This document shows, in pieces, positions 1-13,900 of a stretch of DNA of 64,000 nt. Position 1 is the stretch's first letter. Each line of letters starts with the position of its first letter. Where the stretch lies: contig OZ316893.1 in the NCBI GenBank assembly GCA_973895155.1, forward strand, positions 22,134,001-22,198,000. Reading direction: 5' to 3'. The stretch is from Marsupella aquatica. Taxonomy: Eukaryota > Marchantiophyta. The notes beneath the pieces are model-generated. The model did no database searches. It had not been told where the DNA came from and was given only the letters and a program-made list of their open reading frames with translations. A program made the position numbers and the translations under genes.

Positions 1-582
1 GTCCATCTGGGCTTCAGTTTCCATGTGTGAACTTGATTGTCCCTAGCTACTGTAAATTAAAAAGGGGTGTTGTCAAAGTGGCTGTTTACTCCTTGCACTA
101 ACCAAACCCAAAAGCAGTTGGGGACACTCTTAGTAATAATTACCCATAGTCAGAATGAGGGTGTACCTCTTCCAAGCAGCGTCTCTGTACTGTCCACTGT
201 CTGTGCCTAAGTGCACTGTTGACAACTGAAATCCATGACTAAGTGCACACCGGCCATGTAGTCCCCAAATATTACAACAATTTTCTTTGTAAATGCACCC
301 GTCCAAAAAATACAAAATTCATAAGTGCATCTTGACCATCACTATACCACAAATACATAAAACAGTGCATTGTCCACAAAACTTCCTCAGTTACTGTAAT
401 GTGTATACAAGAAGGATTTATTGATAAGTGCAACAAACAATTACATGAAGTAGTTTTATGTAGGAGGGCTTGGGGTATGGGCCATTTGTGTGACCTGACA
501 ACACATGAGCCCATTAGCGGGAACCGGGTTCCCGCTAGAATCTGAAGCCTGCCACAAAGGTTTGTGAGGGAGGACCCAAAAA
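1..582. other. Repeat-like upstream DNA, no gene seen
   Basis: No coding sequence is recognised. The motif AAGTGCA recurs many times here (for example near 207, 238, 322 and 425), as it does again at 1160-1690, so both sides of the MITE at 591-902 look like one diffuse satellite-type region. A palindrome lies at 515-537. Confidence 0.4.
515..537. repeat. 11-bp near-perfect hairpin
   Basis: TAGCGGGAACC is followed after one base by its exact reverse complement GGTTCCCGCTA. It lies in non-coding repeat DNA with no T-tract after it, so a terminator role is not suggested. A short block just downstream (tgaagcctgccacaaa) recurs near 61155. Confidence 0.55.
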
Positions 583-590
583 TGATGAGG

Positions 591-902
591 CTCGGGGATT
601 CCACTTCTACAAAAATGGCATATCACGTGCGACAAAGGATAAGATCATTTTATTGGTTCAAAGGGATGACTAAAGAATTTTCTCAGAAAAACAATATGGT
701 CTAGCTTTTAAATCCAATTTTGAGACTTATAAGAACATTAGAGTCCTTCTAACCAAAATTTTAAAATATTCCAACTTTACAGGAGTTAAATATTTTTTTA
801 CTTACATTTTAGGGTGTCTGAGACCTAAAAATGTGACAGGTGATGGGGAGACATCCATATAGTGAGACCCTGGGGAGACATCCATATAGTGAGACCCTCG
901 AG
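591..902 (-). mobile_element. MITE copy A (hAT-like, 312 bp)
   Basis: The element starts CTCGGGGATTCCACTT and ends AGTGAGACCCTCGAG, an imperfect terminal inverted repeat. It is flanked by a perfect 8-bp direct repeat TGATGAGG at 583-590 and 903-910, the target-site length typical of hAT transposons. The interior matches the copy at 60720-61016 in reverse orientation (shared blocks include tcacgtgcgac and attggttc). No coding capacity. Near the right end a 27-bp block (845-871) is repeated at once (872-898), an internal duplication not seen in the other copy. Confidence 0.85.
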
Positions 903-1090
903 TGATGAGGGTGAGAAACTTTATTGCTGTACACATGTGTTGACCTTTTTCTAGACTTGCCTTGAGTTAGGGCTTGAGTTCTAACTTGCTGGTTCAATCT
1001 CGTGGCTTGGAATACAATAAAAAATAATGTTATTAATTGTAATCCCTATTGTAATATCTTGAGTGTCGAAGTACAGTGGTTAAAATTTGA

Positions 1091-1335
1091 TATACTTAAA
1101 TATTGGTAGTGCAGGGGTGTGTACATAATATGGAGAAGTGAATAACTGATATGTCATGCACATGGATAAGTGCATAAAGGATATGTCGTGCACATATGGA
1201 AAAGTGATAATTATACTTATTGGTAGTGCAGGGTGTGTACCTAATTATAGAGAAGTCCATAAATAATATGTCATGCACACATGGATAAGTGCATGACTGA
1301 TACCTAGTGCACATATGGATAAGTCCATAAATGCT
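1091..1335. repeat. Degenerate tandem repeat, period about 118 bp
   Basis: Two diverged units each begin with tacttattggtagtgcagg (first copy slightly altered) and continue through a block with tatgtcatgcacacatggataagtgca. Short sub-repeats (cacatggataagtgcat) occur inside. Non-coding; frames open across it are low-information shadows. Confidence 0.6.
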
Positions 1336-1530
1336 CTCATGCACATGGATAAGTGCATATGAGACAGGTCTTGCAAAACCATGCCTTAAATCTACATCAG
1401 TGGAACAATCAGAACATAAACCAATACACAAGTAGTTCAAATCACTTGGTTTGTAAATCTATTGGTTAATATTCTGGTGTAAGGGGTGCATTTATTTGAT
1501 GTAGATTTAACATGCAGTTTTGCAAATAGT

Positions 1531-1700
1531 AATAAGTGCATACCGTGGATAAGTGGAGACTTGGGAATGCATAAATGACAGGTCGTGCAAATATGAATAA
1601 GTGCATACCGTGGATAAGTGGAGGCTTGGGAATGCATAAATGACAGGTCGTGCAAATATGAATAAGTGCATACCGTGTATAAGTGAAGATTTGGGCTGGA
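1531..1700. repeat. 65-bp tandem repeat, 2.6 copies
   Basis: Units begin aataagtgcataccgtgg at 1531, 1596 and 1661; the first two differ at about one position and the third is cut short near 1700. The array ends about 240 bp before the synthetase start codon, so it lies in its promoter-proximal region. Near identity suggests recent expansion. Confidence 0.85.
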
Positions 1701-1897
1701 GCCTGCACTTAATCACATTGTCGACATTGTGGTGAGATCGTTGTGGGGAACTGGGTCCTTTACTTCCAGTTCCACTTCGTTTCTAAATCGATCACTTGTC
1801 TTTCGGCACGACCTCTGTTCTCTGCTACAATCGCAGGAATTGAGCTGGGTTCAATGGAATTGAATTGAATGGAATTGCATTGAAACGAATTGCTTAC

Positions 1898-1900
<3 letters not shown>

Positions 1901-1941
<41 letters not shown>
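1901..1941. repeat. (GA)20 microsatellite in the putative 5' UTR
   Basis: An uninterrupted GA dinucleotide tract ends two bases before the chosen ATG at 1944. GA tracts at plant transcription starts are known binding sites for BPC/GAGA-type factors; that role here is inference. The frame upstream of the ATG also reads through the tract (a run of Arg-Glu), but that is translation of a microsatellite, so I start the protein at 1944. Confidence 0.8.
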
Positions 1942-1943
<2 letters not shown>

Positions 1944-4900
1944 ATGGCTGCTGCCCACAGCTCGCTCATGGCGTGCCCACGAGCAGCTAACAACTTCCTC
2001 CTCACCATTGGACTGCTGGGCAGAGCAGCCAGCTTCTCCATGGCCAATGCGCGGTGCACCGTCGTCCGCAGCAGCAGCTGTAGAAGATGCTCCCCCTCCT
2101 CCTCTTCCACTCCGGTTTGCTCGAAGAGAAAGGTGAAGCCCAGCGCTATGTCGCCGTGGAGGAGTCGGCTCAGTCCCATGCGAGCAGCGCCTTCGGTGGA
2201 TTTGAAGCTCGTGAATGGGGGCAGCCGGAGGAGTGCTGTCTCCCGAGCTGGCATGGATTCAGCTGTGGAGGTCGTGGCAGAGAAGAGACCCTCCTCCCAG
2301 ACCCTCATTGTGCCCCCAACTTTTCAGCAGGCCATCCATAGGCTACAGGTGAGTTCTGCACGAAGGAGGAAGGAATCAAGACGAAGGACTTGTTTGGTTA
2401 CTGGAATTCAGTAAAAGAACAAATTGATATGCTATTGATTGTTTGATGGGGAAATTGTGTACAACAGGATTACTGGGCTTCAGTGGGATGTGCAGTGATG
2501 CAGTCAAGCAACACCGAGGTAAGCATTGAATTATCTTACAGATAGTCAGTTCCTCAATTTTGAATTTGGGAGATTTATGTATTAGACTGACAGAAATTCA
2601 TGAATATTTTACAGCATAACGAATTCAGAACAAATTTTCAAGTTTTGAATCAACTTCCCGCGGCAATTCAATCTTTGAGGGAAGCATTAAATTTCTGTAT
2701 AGCTTTGTCTGAAGCTAGTTGATGCTGTTAGGGATCGTTGAAAACTTAAAGTGGATTTCATCGTGACAATCAATTTTATCTTTCAAGACCGAAAACTAAA
2801 GGCGGCTAAAATTTTCCTACGAATTTGAGCTGCACTATTCGAAGATGATTTATATCAAGCGAGTTAAAATAGCAACGCAGTCAATCGCTCGTCAGGTTTC
2901 TGCGTAATCTTGTAGGTGATCGTCTTTTGCTTGGGATGGACAGATGTGTACGTCTAGAGGGTGATTCCCAGAGAGTGTCTGTCTACAAGCTGCTAACCGG
3001 CATCATTTATTCTCAGGTGGGAGCTGGAACCATGAATCCAGCAACGTTTCTTCGTGTTCTTGGGCCAGAACCTTGGAATGTCGCGTGAGTACATCTTTGT
3101 CTGTCTCACTTCTTCAAGATCCTTTTCTTCCTAGGTCAAGTGTAGACTCATATTTTTTGGTAGGCATTTTCAGGGTGAATGAAATGTTCTTGAACCTAAG
3201 CAGCATCATGGCTCTGTCCTGTTATGAGGACAGCTTATTATTGGTGCTTGCTTTCCTTCTTCTGGTAGCCTGGAATACGATCAAAAGTTTCCTGACTTTC
3301 GTATCTGTTGCTTTGGAGGATCTGCTGCTCTGTTTTTCCTCTGCTGACTCATACCGTGGTCAGCCGTTTTGGAATCTATCTTATTATTATGTGCGTTATT
3401 ATTCTCAAGTTGTGACAATGCATTGGCTGCGGTGTATACAAAATCCAAAGCCACCTTCTTCATGTTGAAGTTGATTTTGTGATTTAGGTATGTTGAACCA
3501 AGCGTGAGGCCTGACGACAGTCGATACGGAGACAACCCTAACAGAGTTCAGAAACATACCCAATTCCAGGTATAATTGTGCTCTGTATAAAGCATCTTAA
3601 GAGTGGCGATTACCTTACATGTGTTTGGGATGGAGCTTTCTTTCATCGTTTGCTCTAGTTTGACTCCCTCTGTCGATGAGCTTTCTATTGAACGCAACCT
3701 TTAACTGCTTAATCGCCATAGTCCCTCACTTGCCTGAATCTCAAGTGCAGGTTATATTAAAGCCTGACCCGGGAAATTCACAGGAGCTTTATCTGGGTAG
3801 CCTGGCTGCTCTTGGTAAGGGCTTCTCTTCAGCGATTAAGAATTCTATTCTCGAGTCTATGAATGTGGATAGTCGTTGCCGTTAAAGATAATTAGCTCGA
3901 TTTCTACTTTAAAGAGCTTTTGATACTTCCTCGAAAAGAATTCTCACCACAACTTGACGCTACTGGTCGCTGAGGGTGGGCTTCCCTGACAGTTTAGACT
4001 TGAAACACAGTGAATGCTACAGCTGCAGTCGTATAGCTGATGATAAGCACTTGTGCAGTAGTCGTCAATTCAAGAAAGCTGGTTTTTGGTTATAATCTGC
4101 TCACTGCCAGTTGTGGGGGGTTGGCACTCATGCCAGCTACCTTTCATTCAATGCGGCAGTTTGTATGATTTAGATGCTCTCTGCCCTTGTCCAAACTAGT
4201 TTAGATTTTAACAAGCATTGACACTTGTGAAGCTTACTCTTGATTCAGGTATTGATATCACGGCACATGATGTTCGCTTTGTTGAGGATAACTGGGAAAG
4301 TCCGGTAAATTTACAACCTGATATCGATGTGATACCCAGTTGAAATTTGCTTGTCGAGATCGTCATTACCAGCCCGTGTGAATGGCTTGGTTCTGAATCG
4401 TGGTTCACCAAATCCTGGTTTTTCTCACTATATTTTGTCTTGGAACAGGTATTGGGTGCCTGGGGTCTAGGTTGGGAGGTGTGGATGGACGGCATGGAGA
4501 TAACTCAGTTCACCTATTTTCAGCAGGCAAGCTCCTGATCATGCACCAGCCTGGCTTGGCGTGATGTCAAATGTGGCTTTGATGCACATCTGTGCCCACA
4601 AGTATAAATGTGGAAGGTAGGACTCACTTGCCAAGTCAGTGCTGTAGTTTCTCAATAGACTAGGTTAGCTTTGAGTTCTCACTGCCTTTGGGGTTTCCTT
4701 ATGATGGCTAACAGCCCCTACTCTAAGGTCATCACCTTGATTTGTTGGCATCTGTTAGGCTAGTCCATGGAGATAGTATGGACCGTGATGTGATTGTAGT
4801 TCTTTTGACGGTAAATTCCCACAATCTAGGGTCAGAGTGATACTACTAATTCGGAAATTAGTGCATGAAGCTAAGATCTGGGTAGTGGAGCAGGCTGGGA

Positions 4901-7900
4901 GCTTACCCTTGGTTCCAGTTTCTGTGGAGATCACCTATGGCCTTGAGCGAATCTTGATGTCTCTCCAGGTTTGCAGCTTGAACCTGTTCTGCTGTTTTAG
5001 TTTTGGTAAACATGTAGAAATATATTCAAGGGAGAGGTTCATATTGGCTTTTGCGATTTTTCCTTCCATTTGGTTGTATGCTGTTACAGAATTCTTAACG
5101 GAATCATACCCAGAAGAAAGTATTAGGATATCAACATGGAAATTTATGAAAGTTTAGACCGTATATCGACTTCTCTACATCTCTCTGTTGGGGCATTGAT
5201 GTCCTGGGTATCGAGTTCAGCCATTTTTGCTTCCTCACAGGGTGTTGACCATTTCAAGAAGATTCAGTATGCTCCAGGAATCACATATGGAGAACTTTTT
5301 CTTGAAAACGAGTAATTCTCTTTCTGACTGACTGTACAGTTGTCACAGAAGCCCGTTGAATTTTTTTTGGCTTTACTGTTGTGCTTCCTGTACGCTGTAC
5401 CTGTTGGAATCTGCTGAAACAATGGGCGACTATACTCAACCATTTGCTAATAGGATTTGTGGCCGCAACACGTTTCATGTGCTCTTCAAATTTTTGTTCC
5501 CCCAATCTCACTCGTGCATGGTGCGTGGAAAATCAGGAAGGAAATGAGTTCGTACAATCTGGAGCTAGCTAACGTGGAGAGGGTCCAGCAACGATTTGAT
5601 CTCTATGATGCGGAGGCCCGAGCTCTTTTGGAGCACGGTTTGGCTATTCCAGCGTATGTATTAGTTCTGTAGCCGATGTGTCTACAATTTACTTGTCAGT
5701 ATATCTCAATGCCTTGTATCTGATGTTTGGCAAATTCCATAAAGAGGTTTGCCTAACATTGGGTTTCTGAAGCACACAATCTGTTGTACATTCTGGAATT
5801 GTGGCCAGTTATGACCATGTTCTGAAAACTTCACATGCTTTCAACATACTGGATGCTCGAGGTGCTGTTGGTGTAACAGAAAGGGCCAAACTTTTTGGCC
5901 GAATGCGCACGTAAGATCTTGCTTTTATTTGTACAATAGTCAGTAGCAGTAGACAAGTTGGTGATATTCAAATGGCAGTACAAAGTTTACTCCTGATTGT
6001 GCCCTGATTTGCCGTAGATCAATGCCAAATTTAAGCTCCACTTGCTATTATGAACTATGTTATATGGACTAGGTGTTGGGATGGGTTTTTCCTATGTGCA
6101 GACTTGCACGTCAGTGTGCCCAACTTTGGGTCGAGACTCGCGAGAGATTGAACTATCCATTGGGAGTGTGGGAGGAGTCACCGTCTCTTCCACATCCTTT
6201 GACTGGTGCAGAAGAGACAGCGTCGAAGGTAATATAGACATAGTGTACGCTGCAGATTTCTAGGGATCTCTGCAATCTATGTAATAATTAAGATCACCAA
6301 TATTGCATACGTAAGAGATCCTTGTCCTGTCTGTGCTCATTAACCGATTAATGCTCCAATAACGGTCATCTTCCTTTTACAAACCAAAAGTGCTCTCCGA
6401 TTTCTGTTGCGTTGTGTATTATTATTTAAAGTTTTCAGTTTTCTTTAAACCTTTTCTTCATGTCATATCACCGCTCATAATGTCTTAAGCTGACAACAGC
6501 GGTTTGGTGGGTCAGCTTTCTACGCCTCAAACATTTGTTCTTGAAATTGGATCTGAGGAGCTTCCTCCTCAGGATGTAACAAGTGCTATATCTCAAGTAA
6601 TTCTCTCTACTTTGATACATCATGTATTTTTCTGATTTATGTTAGTGATCCAATAATTGACTTGCGGTTGGTTTTAGTTGGAGTTGGGAAATCGTTCTCC
6701 TTCGCTTGTACTAAATATCAGTTACGGATTGCAGTTGGAAGCAGCATTTCCCCAGTTACTGACAAGCGAGAGACTACAATATCACAAATGTTCAGTTCAG
6801 GGAACTCCTCGCCGGCTTGTGGTTTGTTTCATCCTCTTCCTGAAAGCTCCACAACTGTAGGCTTAAAGTATCTCTACCTCCATTTTGCAGAGGACTCCCT
6901 ATTGTCGTCTTTACTGAAGAGTTTGAGACAATGAATTGAGGGTAACCCCCACACCGATTGTTATTTCGTCTTAATTTGGAAGCACTGCTTACCAGTGATC
7001 TTCTGACGTTGCGGTGTGTCAAAGGTTGTGGTTGATCAATTGGCAACAAGACAAGAGGACTCGGAGAAAGAAGTGCGTGGACCACCAGCTTCAAAGGCAT
7101 TTGACATAGAAGGAAAACCCACGAAGGTATATTCTATATTCCCTCAATTCACTTAAGGTGGAACAGGTATGATCTAATACCAACATACCATTTTGAATAT
7201 GACACGTGACCATGACAGCCACTTGTAGTCAGTTAAACATAGTCTTGCGCTTCATTCCTAATCAATTAAAAGGAAAAGATCTTTGATTAAAAATAAAGCA
7301 ATCGTAGAGATAACAAGGTTAAAACATAGATTTATTTCAAATATGGCAGATAAGACGGTTGAAACATACATAATATTTTCAAATATGGCAGTCTTACATA
7401 TCTGAGTTAGTATTCTTCAGTGACCCATTTGATTTGTAGTTAAATTCCCCTGGAAAATGTGCAGGCGGCTGAGGGCTTTTGCAAGAAAAATGGTGTGACT
7501 ATGGAGGACGTTATCGTGAAAGCAGATGGTTAGTGTTAGAGTTTCTTAGGCTGTTGCATTGACTCTTCTGCATTTTGTAGGTGCTTGCAAGTATTGCTCA
7601 GTTTGCTCAATATACTCAAGGGATTTAGTGGTCAAGCTTGGAGACAATGCACATTTCTGGTGAAGGTGACTCCGAGGTTGATTAGGTATGATGAGGTGAA
7701 TTTGTATCCGATAGTTTTCGTTATTGATAAGAGCGTGGATGGTGCATACTTAATTGGGAAAATAGACATGTGGACGCTGCGCAATAGAAGCGTTTGACCT
7801 GCCCTGCTTACTTATCTCCAAAATTATGCGATCACAGGAAAGACAGAGTACCTTTATGCAGTTGTGAAGGAGCCAAAAATGCATACAATTGAGGTGTGAC

Positions 7901-10900
7901 CTAGTTTTTAGAACTGAATGTTCGAGCATAGTTAACTTTCTTTTCTGCTTCAGATGTATTTAAACTTGTTATTCAACGCCTTTCTTAGATGTGGATATGT
8001 GACTTCTTCAAATCAGAGAAAGGAAGGGGGTTGATATTCTGGTTTTGTTATTGCTTCTTGAAGTTTTAGGGTGCCCCAAAGTACCTCGCTTGTGAAACTA
8101 AATAGTTTACTGAATAGGTTTTGGTGAAAGGACTCCCTGCAATTCTTTCAAATCTGTCTTTTCCCAAGACAATGCGCTGGAACTCTCAGGCAAGATCTAG
8201 CTTCTGTCAAATTGCATGCACTTGTTGTATGGTTGATTTTAGAGGTATCCGAAGACGTGCAGTGAGAGAGGTACCTATAAATTAAACAGGATACAATTCT
8301 CAATTGGTGTGACATCTGTTCGACAGTTTTCTAGAGCAGTTATGGTAACAAGCAGGAAAAGAAACGAATTGTGCCTGCATTGCCAGCCTCTGTATTTGCG
8401 ATATTGCAAAGTGGTCTTTTTGAGACATGAGTGTGCTAGCAAATCCTAAAGTATGGATTGGCATCTCGTCAGGTTGCTTACAGTAGGCCCCTGAGGTGGC
8501 TTGTAGCACTTTACGGGGATATTCTCGTACCTTTCTCTTACGCAGGTCTTAACAGGTTTGGTCTGGACCTCATGTTTTCGTCCAATCCAAAACTTTTCAG
8601 ATTCAATGTTTTGCTAATTGTGCAATACCTCCTGCTTTCCTCGATAGCTGAGCTTTTTGCGGTTTGGAGTTGATTTGTGCTCATTTCCTACGTCTTCAGT
8701 GGCCATGCTTCCCGAGTGCTGCGGAATGCTTTGCATCCAACTATTCAGGTACACTCATGCAAAGAACAAGTGACCTTGTCGATCACTTTTTTCAATATGT
8801 CTTTTCGAAAACAATTAAAAACCAGGGCTGAATAATTTACTAAAGAAGGGCCAAACAAAGCACCATTACCATTGCTTCAGCGTGGTTTGTAAAAGACCTG
8901 GTTCACTTGGAAATAAGTCACTTAAAAATGAGTCAAAGCAGGTTGAACGGGCAGAAGACTACCTGAGCTCCATGAAGGAAGCAGGCATCATACTCAGCCT
9001 AGAGGTAAATTATCTTTTTCTCAAACTTTTCTTGGTTTAAAGTTGCTTAGTGCGTGTGATGTACATAGGAATGGTGAATGATTAATTCGTGTTGCTTGCT
9101 GATCTGGATTGTGATGACTGCAGGAACGGCGTGAGAGTATTTGGGCAAATAGCAGTGCCTTGGCGGCAAGCATAAATGGTTGCATCCCTGCAGAGGCCCG
9201 GGGTAGTTTGCTTGATGAGGTACATCATCAGAAATCAGACGGGGAACAGCCGATCTTACCTGCGTAAATTCGTTTTCAACTAGACATTTCCCACTTTTTT
9301 GTGGACCTGTTCGTAACTCGAAATTTGTCTTGGGATTCTATTTATCCAGTGATAAGACTGACAAGTAATACTTGTAGGTTGCAAATTTGGTGGAGTCACC
9401 ACTTCCAATTCTGGGCCACTATGAGGATGCCTTCTTAAACCTTCCAGCAGATGTTCTTACCACTGTAATGATCTCCACCTGCAACTGAATCGTCTTTTGC
9501 CACTTTTGTGACTTTGCTTAATTAAGCTTTTTTCGCCTGCAAGATACTGCAATGGATAGCAGGTGTCGATCTAATTTCAGGAATCTAGCTTTGCAGATGG
9601 AGAGAATTTGGATGACGTCTGATGTTGTTCCGTATCGTTGTGAAGGTCATGCGCAAACACCAGCGGTACTTTCCAGTGGTGGACAAAGAAACCGGCCAAC
9701 TTTTACCAGCGTTTATTGCGGTCGGTAACGATTTCTGTTTTGCGGTCGCTGTCGTTACTCTTGCAAAATGTGACCTTGGTCTTCTGTTTATAAACTGTGC
9801 ACAAAATGTTTGGCAGGAATTTAGCCTCACATCCAGGTCGGCTGACAGATTTGTATGAATATCTACCCCTTATTTATTAGGTTTGTGGGGAGTTCTCTTT
9901 TAGTCCTGACGTGGAATAGTTCAGCACGGAGTACAGGCACAGCCTTCTGTCACATGACGACTCAAAACTTGCCTAAAATTGCTGCAAGTTAGATGATTTA
10001 GCAGCACGGGCAAACTTGGATTCGATATATTGTAAAACTGACCTCAGTATGCCTTTTTGAGTACAGGTTGCAAATGGGGCCATCGATGAAGAAACAGTCC
10101 GGAAAGGAAATGAGGCTGTCTTGAGGTATGTCTCTTAGCAAACGAAAAGCAATATTTGAAATGCCAGATTTTGCGAGGCATGTACTAAGCATTCCAAGAA
10201 TGAGCTGATGAAATGGTCTAGTGGTCTAGCAACCCTATCGGAAAAATGATATTACCAATATGTCAACACCATTTCCTTCATAGGTTTACTAGATTGATCT
10301 GTGTTAATGATACATTTAGTACAGATTCAATTGATACAGATTAAAAATCTGTATCAATGTTTTGTCCAGATTGTGGAATGTACTTCTTGGATTGATTTCG
10401 CCTGGTTGTAAACCAAATTGGCAGGGCAAGGTACGAGGATGCAAGATTCTTTTATAACTCAGATAGATCCAAGTCTCTGGCAGATTTTCGTCCGGTGTTA
10501 CAGGGGATAACCTTCCAGGTGTGGAAGAGCTTACATGCTTGCAGAGACCAATGCCCAGCATGTTGTTGCATAAATAGGGGAGGATCTTATTTGAATGCAG
10601 TGATCATAAGCGGAGAGATGGTTAAAGTTTGGTGACAAGGCCAGCCCTATCTAGCCTTTTGTTAATGAAGTTTTCTTACAGTGTTCTTATGTCCTTGTGA
10701 CAGGAAAAACTGGGGTCAATACTGGATAAAACTAAGAGGGTCGAGAGAATGGTGCAGCATTTGGGATTGGCCTTGGGAATCGATGAAGCGGGCATTAACA
10801 TAGCACAGGAAGCTGCTCCTCTTGCTTCAGCAGACTTAGCTACAGCAATGGTCACAGAATTTACTTCCTTGGCAGGAATCATGGGCCGCCATTATGCATT

Positions 10901-13900
10901 GAAAGAAGGCTACAACAGTGCAGTATGATTCTCACTTGCAATGATACCTCCAAAGACAGTTTGAGAGACTTTCATTGCAGCCATCATTGTATATATAATT
11001 TTCTGATATCTGCAGACCAAAAATTACCTTTTTTACAACTTTGATATCTTGTGTGGCGGATAGAAATGTTAGGTCCCACGTAGCACACTTTGAAGGCTGA
11101 CAATTCGGTTTTTCGTTTGTCGTAACGGGAAAGGTATAGGAGTTCAGATGCGTAAAAACGAACTTGCCGCGTATTATGCAATTGACTCATACTGATGCTA
11201 GGTATGGAAATTGTCAGGTGGCAGAGGCTGTTTTTGAGAGTGTGCTTCCTAGGTCTGCTGGCGATGTCCTCCCTTCTTCAGATGCTGGTGTTTTACTATC
11301 TGTTGCCGACAGGTTTGTTTTCCAAACTTTTCAACAATTTGATTGCTTGTATCAGCAGCAAATTAAAGATAAGTTATCTTCGTATACGGTGGTTCGGAAT
11401 CATCGTTTCCGCGGAGTCACCGTTTCAGTTATCCATTTATGGTTTTGTGCCTAGTGAAATGGTTAGACGGGCTTCCTACTGTCCTTCATCTGGTTTGCTG
11501 ACGGATCACATCTGTTTGTATGGTTAGCTGGGTCTCGCGCTGATTTCTCGATCTGGTTGTGCAAAAGGACTGAAAGAAATACACACCAAAAGAAATCTTG
11601 CTTACCTGGTACCATATTCAGTATATTTGATGAAAGTCTCTATGCGTGAACAGGTTGGACAGTCTCGTGGGCCTGTACAGTGTGGGCCGTCAACCATCTG
11701 CATCCTCAGATCCATTTGGCATGCGCCGAAGTGCCTATGGCCTGGTAATTTTTAAATCAAATGTTTCAACTAGAGCTAGATTTTCTTTCTTTAATTCTGT
11801 GTCTAAGTTGAAGGACTTGGGAAAGTGCAGATTGTTAGTGCTACTAAATTGTGCGTTCTACTTCCATCTCTGAGTCCCTGGGGAAGAATAATTTCGTTCT
11901 GCACATCCATGCTCATTACCAGGCAAGGTAGGGACGAGGTTTTGAAGCAAGTAACGAAATGGACCAAATTTCACCTCTTTTACATCAGAAGTGGTGATTT
12001 CATTAGACGTCATTGTGCAGGTTCAAGCTCTTGTTGAGAATGGAAAGAACTTGGACTTGAGAAAAGCCCTCAAGATTGCAGCTGATGTACAGCCAATCGA
12101 TGTCCCTGAGTCCATTCTTCAAGAGGTGGGGTATTCTACATGCTTGCTAGTCTATTGAAAAGCTTGACTCTCAGATTTTATGTGCATTAGAATTATGTTG
12201 TATCTATTTTGGTTCTCGTTCAATCAAAGAGATAGATCACGTTGTTTATAGCTGGTAGTGCTCGGCTGCTTCCTGTCATTGCCGTTTACCTTGAAGAAAT
12301 GTAATTAAGTTGCCTCAATATCCTAACTCGCCAAGTCCCATATTCATGCCTTCAAGTCTGCAAGACTCACTGTGATTCTTGTGGAGATATCAGAACGTGT
12401 TTTCTAAACCTTTTATTCATCCTCCAGGTTTTCACTTTCATCACTCGGAGGTTGGAGCAACTTCTGGTTTGTCCCTCATCATTTTCATTCGTATGCATGC
12501 CAAGAAAGCCTTGCTTCTAAAATAAAGATTCAGTCCCAATGATTTCAAGATTGGAAGCACTCGGACCCTAATCTGTAAGTGTCTGAGTATCAATTATAAC
12601 AAAAAAGTAGGGCAATTCAGTTGGGAGAAAGAAAAAACAATAGAGTGATCTTTGGACTTCGTCGAGCTTGTCTTAATAAGTCAATCTGTGTCGTCCTTGT
12701 GCCTCAAATAGGTCGATGGTGGTGCAAACGTTGAACTTGTGCGATCCATTCTCGCTGAAAGGGGTAGTATACCAACACTTGCAGCCCGCTCTGTGACTCA
12801 GGTTGGTATAACTCGGAGTACTTAGTAGACTTTTTGATATTGTGCAGGTTCTTTTCTTTTCTCGAGTTCCATGGGATAAGAATCATCCTACTACATCACC
12901 AGTTATTTAAAGAGGAATGTTTTTCTTGTATGGACGTTAGTATTGTAACTCCAGTTCGCTCGTTCCTGCCAAATAGATGGAAGAACTCGTGAAGGGAGAT
13001 TTGTTGTCAAAGATTGTCGCTGCCTATGCTCGCCCCACCAGGATAGTCCGCGGGAAAGAGGTTGATCCCTCATGGCAGGTATGTTAGTCCCGTGTAGTAC
13101 AGTCAACCCTGCAGTAAGTGACCATGGAATGATAACTCCAGAAGAATTTGGGCTGACGATGAAAGTGATGTACTTGATTTCCCTCCGTCTAAAAGCTATA
13201 AATGTGCAAGATCTGGTTGGATATGTAAATGGGGGACCTCTCTTGTACTGTGCCCAGATTCTTTGGAACAATTCGTTTCACCTTTTATAAAGTTGCAATG
13301 GTTGAAGTTAGTCAGTCATGAAACAATTTCGCGCCATTCAGACTCTTCTGTTTGAAACAGGTTGATGAGACTGTGTTTGATGCTGCGGAGGAGAAAGTGT
13401 TGTGGGATGCCTGCAAGCAAACATCTGCGCTTCTGTATGATGGTATTTTTTTGCAACTCTGTCAACTGGATCATTGTGTCATCTATTTTGTAGTCTATCT
13501 CATGACGTTAGGATTTAAAGCAGTGCATCACAGAATTCCAACAGGTACCTGCTGTGCACTTGCATCACTAACCCCACAACTGCCACATGAACGGAAATAT
13601 TGGCATTGCAAACTACTTCAATTTTACCGTACTGATGTGAATGATCGATATGTTGCAGGGGTAGGTGTTGATGTGTTTGTAGAGGCCTCTCAGAGCTTGG
13701 TAGACCCATTGGAAGCTTTCTTCACCAATGTCTTTGTTATGGCGGTATGTTGCACCAGACTAAACTCTAGCTGATCTTCATATTTAGTAATGCAATCATT
13801 TCATACGAAGAAATTGCTTTCCTGGCTTTATTCCTCGGCACAGTTGGGTATTTCAATGTAGGGTAGTTTCACTTTGACTCTTCCTGCCCTTAGTCTCTCA

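Noticed and set aside
1890-1943. N-terminal extension of the synthetase starting at 1890
   Set aside because: It would encode a run of Arg-Glu from the (GA)n tract; the ATG at 1944 gives a normal transit-peptide start.
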